A stretch of DNA of 64,000 bases from Vogesella sp. LIG4 (GTDB lineage: Bacteria; Pseudomonadota; Gammaproteobacteria; Burkholderiales; Chromobacteriaceae), in the NCBI RefSeq assembly GCF_900090205.1, contig NZ_LT607802.1, positions 2,284,554 to 2,348,553 of the forward strand, given 5' to 3'. The position numbers and the translations under genes were made by a program. Positions 57,372 through 64,000 of the stretch are shown in pieces (the first letter of the stretch is position 1; each line of letters begins with the position of its first letter). The notes below the pieces were generated by a model. The model was not told where the DNA came from, made no database searches, and saw only the letters and a list, made by a program, of their open reading frames with translations.

Positions 57372-58511
57372 ATGAAACGTTACTTGCTTGCAACTGCGAT
57401 TGCCCTGCCGCTGCTGTCCGGCTGCGCCTCCTGGTTCAACGGCGAAGATGCCAACCAGCCCACGCCGCTGGCCGCGATCAAGCAGCAACAGGCCATCCGC
57501 GTGAAATGGCAGGTGTCGGTGCCGGCGGTGAAGGACGGCATCTTCACGCCGTTCTACGACGCGGGCACGCTGTGGCTGGCCAATGAAGACGGTCGTGTGC
57601 AGGCGGTGGATGCCCTCAGCGGCAACACCGTGGCACGGCTGGAGCTCAAGCATGAACTGAGCGCCGGCCCGGCCGCCGCCGATGGCGTGCTGTACGTTGG
57701 CACCAAGACCGGCGAACTGCTGGCGCTGGATGCCAAGAGCGGCAAGGAACTGTGGAAACAAAACCTGACCAGCACCCTGGCCGAGCCGCCGCAACTGGCA
57801 GGCAAGATGCTGCTGGTACGTGCCGGCGACGGCCGCCTGAGCGCCTTCGAGCGTGCCAGCGGCCGCCAGCTGTGGACGCAGTGGCAGCCGATGCCGGCGC
57901 TGACGGTACGTGCTACCTCGCCGCAGATCAAGGCCGAAGGCGATGACGTGCTGATCGCCGGCGAAACCGGCGGCAAAGTGTCGGTATACGCGGTGGACCA
58001 GGGTCGCCAGCTGTGGCAGGCCGCGGTAGCCAACCCGCGTGGCGCCAGCGAGCTGGAGCGCGTTACCGACGTGGTGAGCCAGCCGGTATTCGATGGCCGT
58101 CGTGTTTGCGCGGTGGCCTTCCAGGGCCGTACCGCCTGCTTTGAGGCGCGTGGCGGCCAGCTGGCCTGGGCGCGTGAAGTGGGCAGCAGCCGCGGCCTGT
58201 CGCTGGACGACAGCGCGGTCTACGTCACCGCTGACGATGGCGCGATCTGGGCATTCGACATTGAGTCCGGTCGCAACCTGTGGAAGCAGAATGGCTTCCG
58301 CTATCGCAATGTCACTGCACCGGTGAAGCTGGGCAACCAGCTGCTGGTGCTGGATGGCGAAGGCTATGCACACCTGCTTTCGCCTGTTGATGGACGCATG
58401 GTTGGCCGCAGCCGCGTTGATGTCAGCGGTACCATGAGCCGTCCGCTGGTACTGGGCGACATCGCCTACGTGTACGGTAAAAACGGCACGCTGGCTGCAC
58501 TGACCCTCTAA
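57372..58511 (+). CDS. bamB: Outer-membrane assembly lipoprotein BamB
   Basis: A 379-residue beta-propeller lipoprotein. Lipobox LPLLSGC (Cys18), then PQQ-like repeats (FYDAGTLWLANEDGRVQAVD; KTGELLALDAKSGKELWKQ). BamB supports BamA in folding outer-membrane proteins. Start 57372 gives the proper signal peptide. Confidence 0.95.
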   Translation: MKRYLLATAIALPLLSGCASWFNGEDANQPTPLAAIKQQQAIRVKWQVSVPAVKDGIFTPFYDAGTLWLANEDGRVQAVDALSGNTVARLELKHELSAGPAAADGVLYVGTKTGELLALDAKSGKELWKQNLTSTLAEPPQLAGKMLLVRAGDGRLSAFERASGRQLWTQWQPMPALTVRATSPQIKAEGDDVLIAGETGGKVSVYAVDQGRQLWQAAVANPRGASELERVTDVVSQPVFDGRRVCAVAFQGRTACFEARGGQLAWAREVGSSRGLSLDDSAVYVTADDGAIWAFDIESGRNLWKQNGFRYRNVTAPVKLGNQLLVLDGEGYAHLLSPVDGRMVGRSRVDVSGTMSRPLVLGDIAYVYGKNGTLAALTL

Positions 58512-58521
58512 GCTGTAAAAG

Positions 58522-59886
58522 ATGAAACCAACTATTGCCCTGGTGGGCCGCCCCAATGTGGGCAAATCAACCCTGTTCAACCGGCTGACCCGCTCGCGCG
58601 ACGCGCTGGTGGCGGACCAGCCGGGCCTGACCCGCGACCGTCACTACGGTCACGGCCGTGTCGGCAGCAAACCGTACCTGGTAGTGGATACCGGCGGCTT
58701 CGAGCCGGTGGTGGACGAGGGCATCCTGTTCGAAATGGCCAAGCAGACGCTGCAGGCCGTGGACGAGGCCGATGCCATCGTGTTCCTGGTGGATGGCCGT
58801 ACCGGCATCACCCCGCAGGACAAGATCATTGCCAACCGCCTGCGTCAGGCCAAACAGCCGGTAATCCTGGCGGTGAACAAGGCCGAAGGCGTCAGCCACG
58901 CCATGGCTGCCGCCGAATTCCATGAGCTGGCGCTGGGCGATCCGTACGCCATTTCCGCCTCGCATGGCGACGGTGTGCGCGAACTGGTGGAAATGGTGCT
59001 GGAAAACTTCCCGGATGCCGAGGAAGAGGACAAGAGCCATCACCCGAAATTCGCCATCATCGGCCGCCCCAATGTAGGCAAGTCCACGCTGGTGAACGCC
59101 ATCCTGGGCGAAGAGCGGGTCATCGCCTTCGACCAGGCCGGTACCACGCGCGACAGCATCTATATTGATTTCGAGCGCGAAGGCCGCAAATACACCATTA
59201 TCGATACCGCTGGCGTGCGCCGTCGCGGCAAGGTCAACGAAGCCATCGAGAAATTCTCGGTGATCAAGACCATGCAGGCGATCGAGGATGCCAACGTGGC
59301 GGTGCTGGTGCTGGATTCACAGCTGGATATTTCCGAGCAGGATGCCACCATCGCCGGTTTCGCACTGGAAGCCGGCCGTGCACTGGTGGTAGCGGTAAAT
59401 AAATGGGAAGACCTGGAACTTCAGCAGAAAGACACCATCAAGCGAGATATCCTGCGCAAACTGGGTTTTCTGGATTTTGCCAAGTTCCACTACATTTCGG
59501 CGCTGCAGGGGCGTGGCGTGGGCGATCTGTTCAAGTCCATCGACGCGGCCTACAAGGCGGCAATGAGCAAACTGCCGACGCCCAAGCTCACCCGCATCCT
59601 GCAGGTGGCGACCGAGCGTCAGCAACCGCCGCGTGCCGGTACGGTACGGCCGAAATTGCGTTACGCGCATCAGGGCGGCATGAATCCGCCGATTATCGTG
59701 ATTCACGGTAACGCGCTGGATCGGGTACCGGAAAGCTATACCCGTTATCTGGAAGGCATGTTCCGCAAGGCCTTCCATTTGCAGGGAACCCCGCTTCGCG
59801 TGCAGTATAAGTCTAGTGATAACCCGTTTGAGGTCGAAACCACAGGTGGCAAGCCAGGTTTGATGCGCCACAAGGGCCTCAAATAG
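58522..59886 (+). CDS. der: GTPase Der (EngA)
   Basis: A 454-residue ribosome-assembly GTPase with two tandem G domains. Each has a P-loop GRPNVGKST (about residues 8 and 182) and NKxD-type motifs ([14 protein letters not shown]), followed by the KH-like C-terminal domain ([20 protein letters not shown]). Needed for 50S subunit maturation. Confidence 0.98.
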   Translation: MKPTIALVGRPNVGKSTLFNRLTRSRDALVADQPGLTRDRHYGHGRVGSKPYLVVDTGGFEPVVDEGILFEMAKQTLQAVDEADAIVFLVDGRTGITPQDKIIANRLRQAKQPVILAVNKAEGVSHAMAAAEFHELALGDPYAISASHGDGVRELVEMVLENFPDAEEEDKSHHPKFAIIGRPNVGKSTLVNAILGEERVIAFDQAGTTRDSIYIDFEREGRKYTIIDTAGVRRRGKVNEAIEKFSVIKTMQAIEDANVAVLVLDSQLDISEQDATIAGFALEAGRALVVAVNKWEDLELQQKDTIKRDILRKLGFLDFAKFHYISALQGRGVGDLFKSIDAAYKAAMSKLPTPKLTRILQVATERQQPPRAGTVRPKLRYAHQGGMNPPIIVIHGNALDRVPESYTRYLEGMFRKAFHLQGTPLRVQYKSSDNPFEVETTGGKPGLMRHKGLK

Positions 59887-59975
59887 TCGGCTGGAATTTT
59901 TTATGCTACAAAGACTGCTAGTACCAGCCCACTAGAACTGAATTACAAAAACTCTTTAGAAATCGGAGCATTAAA

Positions 59976-60233
59976 ATGAGCGCCAAAGGGCAAATGTTAC
60001 AAGACCCGTTTCTGAACATCCTGCGCAAGGAACACGTGCCGGTATCCATCTACCTGGTAAACGGTATCAAGCTGCAAGGGCAGATCGAGTCCTTTGACCA
60101 GTATGTCGTCCTGCTGAAAAACACCGTGACCCAGATGGTTTACAAGCATGCCATCTCCACAGTGGTACCGGCCCGCCCGGTAAGCATCCCGCACGAGCAC
60201 CACGCTGCCAAGCCGGAAACCCAGGACGCCTGA
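59976..60233 (+). CDS. hfq: RNA chaperone Hfq
   Basis: An 85-residue Sm-like protein that pairs small RNAs with mRNAs. Sm1 ([20 protein letters not shown]) and Sm2 ([15 protein letters not shown]) are complete, with a short C-terminal tail. CGGAG lies 9 bp before the ATG. A very strong hairpin separates it from hflX. Confidence 0.98.
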   Translation: MSAKGQMLQDPFLNILRKEHVPVSIYLVNGIKLQGQIESFDQYVVLLKNTVTQMVYKHAISTVVPARPVSIPHEHHAAKPETQDA

Positions 60234-60248
60234 TCCCGCACCATCTCG

Positions 60249-60290
60249 GGGGCTGGTCGATCACTCTGATCGACCAGCCCCCATTTCTTG
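60249..60290 (+). terminator. Strong hairpin between hfq and hflX
   Basis: GGGGGCTGGTCGATCA-CTC-TGATCGACCAGCCCCC, a perfect 16-bp stem, followed by ATTTCTT. Likely terminator giving hfq a short separate transcript; hflX begins only 21 bp later. Confidence 0.85.
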
Positions 60291-60303
60291 AAAGTCTCCC
60301 CGA

Positions 60304-61455
60304 GTGTTTGACCGCCCCGACCTAGGTGACCAGGCTGTCCTGGTCTGTCTGGATTTCGGCGAAGCCGACTACGAAGACGGCGTTGCCGAGTGTGTGGAAT
60401 TGGTGAAGGGTGCCGGCGTGGGCATCAGCGGCATCGTGCGCGGCAAGCGCCAGCGCCCGGATGCCGCCTTGTACGCCGGCAAGGGTAAGGTGGAAGAGAT
60501 TGCCGCCATGGTGCGCGCCACCGGCGCCAACGTGGTGATCTTCAACCACGATCTCAAGGCCATCCAGGAACGCAACCTGGAGCGCGAAATGCAGTGCCGG
60601 GTGGTGGATCGCGTCAGCCTGATCCTCGATATCTTCGCCCAGCGCGCGCGCAGCCACGAAGGCAAGCTGCAGGTGGAGTTGGCGCAGCTGTCGCACATGG
60701 CCACCCGCCTGGTACGCGGCTGGACTCACCTGGAGCGGCAGAAGGGCGGTATCGGCCTGCGTGGCCCGGGTGAAACGCAGCTGGAAACCGACCGCCGCCT
60801 GCTGGGCATCCGCGTCAAGGCGCTGAAAGAGCGCCTCGCCACGGTGCAGAAGCAGCGCAAGACCCAGCGCAAGGGGCGCGAGCGCTCCGGCGTGGCGTCG
60901 GTATCGATCGTCGGCTACACCAACGCCGGCAAGTCCACGCTGTTCAATGCGCTGACCAAGGCCAATATCTATGCGGCCAACCAGCTGTTCGCCACGCTGG
61001 ATACCACCAGCCGCCGCTTGTATATCAACCAGGATGTCTCCATCGTACTGTCGGATACCGTGGGTTTTATCCGCGATTTGCCGCACTCGCTGGTAGCGGC
61101 GTTCCGCGCCACACTGGAAGAGACCATCTCCGCCGACCTGCTGCTGCATGTGGTGGACTCCGCCAGCGATACCCGCGATCGCCAGATCGAAGAAGTGAAC
61201 AAGGTGCTGCAGGAAATCGGCGCCGACGACATTCCGCAACTGCTGGTGTGGAACAAGACCGACTTGCGCGAGCTGCCGCCGGAAATCATCCGCGACGAAT
61301 ATGGCGTGATCGCCGGCGTGCGGGTATCGGCGCTGACCGGCGCCGGGCTGGAACTCCTGCGGGAGGCGATTGCCGAACGCGTCTCCTCACCAATCGCTTC
61401 GCACTCTCAAGAAGATAGCTATGGCACAGAATGGCAACAACCGGGGGCCGAATGA
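60304..61455 (+). CDS. hflX: Ribosome-associated GTPase HflX
   Basis: A 383-residue GTPase that rescues stalled or heat-damaged ribosomes. N-terminal HflX domain (RPDAALYAGKGKVEEIAAMV), glycine-rich GGIGLRGPGETQLETDRR, then the G domain (GYTNAGKST, DTVGFIRDLPHSLV, VWNKTDL). GTG start. It overlaps hflK by 35 bp. Confidence 0.95.
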   Translation: MFDRPDLGDQAVLVCLDFGEADYEDGVAECVELVKGAGVGISGIVRGKRQRPDAALYAGKGKVEEIAAMVRATGANVVIFNHDLKAIQERNLEREMQCRVVDRVSLILDIFAQRARSHEGKLQVELAQLSHMATRLVRGWTHLERQKGGIGLRGPGETQLETDRRLLGIRVKALKERLATVQKQRKTQRKGRERSGVASVSIVGYTNAGKSTLFNALTKANIYAANQLFATLDTTSRRLYINQDVSIVLSDTVGFIRDLPHSLVAAFRATLEETISADLLLHVVDSASDTRDRQIEEVNKVLQEIGADDIPQLLVWNKTDLRELPPEIIRDEYGVIAGVRVSALTGAGLELLREAIAERVSSPIASHSQEDSYGTEWQQPGAE

Positions 61456-62599
61456 TGGCCCGCCGGATCTGGACGAAGTCTTCCGCCAGCTGAACGACAA
61501 GCTGTCACGTCTGCTGGGCGGCAAGCCGCGTCAGCCGCAGCCGCCTTCCGGCGGTGGCGGCGGCCCGCGCCTGGGCGGCGGCATGCGCTTTGGCGCCGCC
61601 GGCCTGCTGATGGTGCTGGGTGGCCTGTGGCTGGCCAGCGGTTTCTACGTGGTGGATGCCCGCGAAGAGGGCGTGGTGCTGCGGCTGGGAAGCTACCACC
61701 GTACCAGTGACTCCGGCTTGCAGTGGCATGCGCCGTGGCCATTCGAAGAGGTGGAGATCGTCAACCTGACGCAACTGCGCAGCGTGGAGATCGGCTACCG
61801 CAGCAATGCCAAGAACCGGGTGCCGGAAGAGTCGCTGATGCTGACGCAGGATCAGAACATCATCGACGTGCAGCTATCGGTGCAGTACGACGTGAAGGAC
61901 GCCCGCGACTTCCTGTTCAACAACCTGGCGCTGGAAGACGATGCGCAGGACGTGGTGAAGCAGGCGGCGGAAACCGCCATCCGCGAAGTGGTTGGCCGCA
62001 GCAAGGTGGATTTCGTGCTCAACGAGGGCCGTGGCCAGGTGGCGGCGGAAACGCAGGCCAGCATGCAGCAGATACTGGACCACTACCATCTGGGCGTGCG
62101 CGTGGCCAAGGTCAACATCAACGATGTGCAGCCGCCGGAAGCGGTGATCGCCGCCTTCGACGATGCGGTGAAAGCCGGGCAGGACAAGGAAAAGCTGCGC
62201 AATGACGGCCTGGCCTACGCCAACGACGTGGTGCCCAAGGCACAGGGCCTGGCGGCGCGCCTGTTGCAGGAGGCCGAAGGCTACAAGCAGAAGGTGGTGT
62301 CCACCGCCGAAGGCGATGCCTCCCGTTTCCAGAGCGTGCTGACCGAATACAGCAAGGCGCCCAAGGTGATGCGCGACCGTCTGTACCTGGACATGATGCA
62401 GCAGGTGCTGAGCAACAGCAGCAAGGTATATGTGGACCAGAAGTCCGGCAGCAACCTGCTGTACCTGCCGCTGGACAAGCTGATGCAGCAGGCCGGCGCC
62501 GACAAACCGGCCACCGCCGTTACCGTGCCGCAGGCCGATACCCCCGCCACCCAGGCACCCAAGACGCACGCCGACCGCGATGTGACGCGCGGCCGCTGA
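61421..62599 (+). CDS. hflK: FtsH regulator HflK
   Basis: A 392-residue band-7/SPFH membrane protein. Gly/Pro-rich cytoplasmic start (SGGGGGPRLGGGMRFG), one membrane helix (AAGLLMVLGGLWLASGFYVV), then the SPFH domain and coiled coil (AARLLQEAEGYKQKVV). HflK and HflC form a large periplasmic cage around the FtsH protease. Start 61421 lies inside the end of hflX. Confidence 0.95.
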   Translation: MAQNGNNRGPNDGPPDLDEVFRQLNDKLSRLLGGKPRQPQPPSGGGGGPRLGGGMRFGAAGLLMVLGGLWLASGFYVVDAREEGVVLRLGSYHRTSDSGLQWHAPWPFEEVEIVNLTQLRSVEIGYRSNAKNRVPEESLMLTQDQNIIDVQLSVQYDVKDARDFLFNNLALEDDAQDVVKQAAETAIREVVGRSKVDFVLNEGRGQVAAETQASMQQILDHYHLGVRVAKVNINDVQPPEAVIAAFDDAVKAGQDKEKLRNDGLAYANDVVPKAQGLAARLLQEAEGYKQKVVSTAEGDASRFQSVLTEYSKAPKVMRDRLYLDMMQQVLSNSSKVYVDQKSGSNLLYLPLDKLMQQAGADKPATAVTVPQADTPATQAPKTHADRDVTRGR

Positions 62600-62611
62600 G
62601 AGGACAAGCAG

Positions 62612-63487
62612 ATGGAACGCATGTTTCCCGTGATTATCGCCATCGCCGCCGGGCTGCTGTTGGCCGCAGGCTCGCTGTTCACCGTTGACCAGCGCCAGTA
62701 CGCCATGGTGTTCCAGTTTGGCGAGGTGGTGAGCGTCATCAAGGCGCCGGGCATTCACTTCAAGCTGCCGCTGATGCAGAACGTGCGCTTTTTCGATCGC
62801 CGTATCCAGACCATCGACCCGGAGGCGCCGGAGCTGTTCAACACCCGCGAGAAGAAGAACGTGCTGGTGGACAGCTTCGTCAAATGGCGCGTAGTGGACG
62901 TGGAGCGCTTCTACAAGAGCGTGGGTGGCAATGACACCGTGGCGGTGCAACGGCTGCGCCAGACCATCAACGACGGTCTGCGCGCCGAATTCGGCAAGAA
63001 AACCGTGGCCGACGTGATTTCCGGCAAGCGCGACGAAGTGATGGAAGTGGTGCGCAAGCGTGCCGACAATGAAGCGCAGAAGATAGGCGTGGCCATTCTG
63101 GACGTGCGTCTGAAGCGGGTGGACTTTCCGGAAAAGATCAGTGATTCGGTGTACGAGCGCATGAACTCCGAACGCCGTACCGTGGCCAACCAGCTGCGCA
63201 GCGAAGGCTCTGCCGAGGCCGAGCGCATCCGTGCCGATGCCGACCGGCAGAAGGAAGTGATCCTGGCCGAAGCCTACGCCAAGGCGCAGCAGCTCAAGGG
63301 CGAGGGCGATGCCAAAGCGGCCGCCATCTACGCGCAGGCTTACGGCAAGAATCCGGAGTTCTACGCCTTCTGGCGCAGCATGGAAGCCTACAAGCAGAGC
63401 TTCCGCAACAAGAGCGACGTGCTGGTGCTGGACCCGAGTTCGGATTTCTTCAAGTATTTCAAGCGTGCGCAACCCGGTTCACACTGA
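62612..63487 (+). CDS. hflC: FtsH regulator HflC
   Basis: A 291-residue SPFH protein, partner of HflK. N-terminal helix (FPVIIAIAAGLLLAAGSLFT), SPFH domain (FGEVVSVIKAPGIHFKLPLM) and C-terminal coiled coil (AEAYAKAQQLKGEGDAKAAA). GAGAGGAC precedes the ATG. A terminator follows, so the hfl operon ends here. Confidence 0.96.
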   Translation: MERMFPVIIAIAAGLLLAAGSLFTVDQRQYAMVFQFGEVVSVIKAPGIHFKLPLMQNVRFFDRRIQTIDPEAPELFNTREKKNVLVDSFVKWRVVDVERFYKSVGGNDTVAVQRLRQTINDGLRAEFGKKTVADVISGKRDEVMEVVRKRADNEAQKIGVAILDVRLKRVDFPEKISDSVYERMNSERRTVANQLRSEGSAEAERIRADADRQKEVILAEAYAKAQQLKGEGDAKAAAIYAQAYGKNPEFYAFWRSMEAYKQSFRNKSDVLVLDPSSDFFKYFKRAQPGSH

Positions 63488-63547
63488 TACAATTTGCAGC
63501 TGAAAAATCAGGCACGCAGATCGCCCATGACTGTGGTGCCGCATAAC

Positions 63548-63576
63548 AAGGCGGGATCCTGAATCCCGCCTTTTCT
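63548..63576 (+). terminator. Terminator after hflC
   Basis: AAGGCGGGAT-CCTGA-ATCCCGCCTT followed by TTCTT. hisZ starts 16 bp later, so hisZ may depend on read-through or a promoter in this short gap. Confidence 0.85.
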
Positions 63577-63591
63577 TGTGTGTAAGGCAAA

Positions 63592-64000
63592 ATGCGCAAC
63601 TGGCTGTTACCCGAACATATCGCCGACATCCTGCCGGCAACCGCCCGCCAGGTGGAAACCGCCAAGGCGGCGATGCTGGAGCTGTTCCGCGTGTCCGGCT
63701 ACGAACTCGTACTGCCGCCGCTGGTGGAGTACATCGATGCCCTGGTGTCCGACGACGACGCCACGCTGGATCTGAAAACCTACAAGCTGGACGACCATCT
63801 GTCCGGCCGCCAGCTCGGCCTGCGAGCCGACATCACGCCGCAGGTGGCGCGTATCGATGCCCATCTGCTGTCTTCGCGTACCGGTGTTACCCGCCTGTGC
63901 TACGCCGGTAGCGTGGTGCATGCGCGCCCCAGCGGGCTGATGAGCTCGCGCGAGCCGCTGCAGGTTGGTGCCGAACTCTACGGCTACGCCGGCATCGAGG
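63592..64000 (+). CDS. hisZ: ATP phosphoribosyltransferase regulatory subunit (cut by window end)
   Basis: The first 136 codons of a histidyl-tRNA-synthetase-like protein: [20 protein letters not shown], then [20 protein letters not shown]. This opening and the position after hflC fit HisZ, which is needed with the short HisG for the first step of histidine synthesis. TAAGG precedes the ATG. Confidence 0.93.
   Translation, partial: MRNWLLPEHIADILPATARQVETAKAAMLELFRVSGYELVLPPLVEYIDALVSDDDATLDLKTYKLDDHLSGRQLGLRADITPQVARIDAHLLSSRTGVTRLCYAGSVVHARPSGLMSSREPLQVGAELYGYAGIE

Overview
The window is about 64 kb of high-G+C DNA from a betaproteobacterium, most likely of the order Neisseriales (Chromobacteriaceae, Vogesella/Chromobacterium-like). 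This is inferred from the ndk-rlmN-pilW-rodZ-ispG-hisS-yfgM-bamB-der-hfq-hflX-hflK-hflC-hisZ order, the bfd/bfr and nudJ/mnmA neighbourhoods and the protein sequences. No rRNA or tRNA gene was seen, so the rank below order is a guess.

Layout. 1-6.8 kb: a sensor kinase (cut by the window edge) with a FixJ-type regulator, then a large GGDEF/EAL protein. 6.8-7.4 kb: three tandem ~182-bp hairpin repeats. 7.4-11.9 kb: a CoA-transferase divergent from a LysR regulator, an MFS transporter and a PaaI-type thioesterase. 11.9-20.8 kb: a type VI secretion (T6SS) effector island read on the minus strand, in the order vgrG, a Tle5-type phospholipase D toxin, two related Sel1-repeat lipoproteins (predicted immunity), an AT-rich cassette with a small membrane protein, the tail of a third immunity gene, and a chimeric fourth one. 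21-35.4 kb: housekeeping genes (ssb, uvrA, mnmA, bfd, bfr) with transporters, a divergent pair of unusual regulators, a desaturase and a RidA-like protein. 35.5-40.4 kb: an EmrR-EmrAB-outer-membrane-factor drug efflux locus with a perfect 20-bp palindromic operator candidate. 40.4-50.8 kb: miaA, a UPF0303 protein, a TauE/SafE permease, sbcB, an unknown gene, glyA, cysM, zapE and a SPOR-domain protein. 50.9-64 kb: a long co-directional block from ndk to hisZ.

The most striking signal is not a gene. The 10-mer TGCGGCCAAC (reverse complement GTTGGCCGCA) occurs 48 times by hand count, 24 in each orientation, both inside genes in several reading frames and between genes. Three copies of a perfect head-to-head pair were found. 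Its density, orientation balance and placement resemble the DNA uptake sequences of Neisseriaceae, but the word is unrelated to the known GCCGTCTGAA dialects. The second notable system is the vgrG-tle5-immunity array, which shows duplication, local divergence, truncation and chimera formation.
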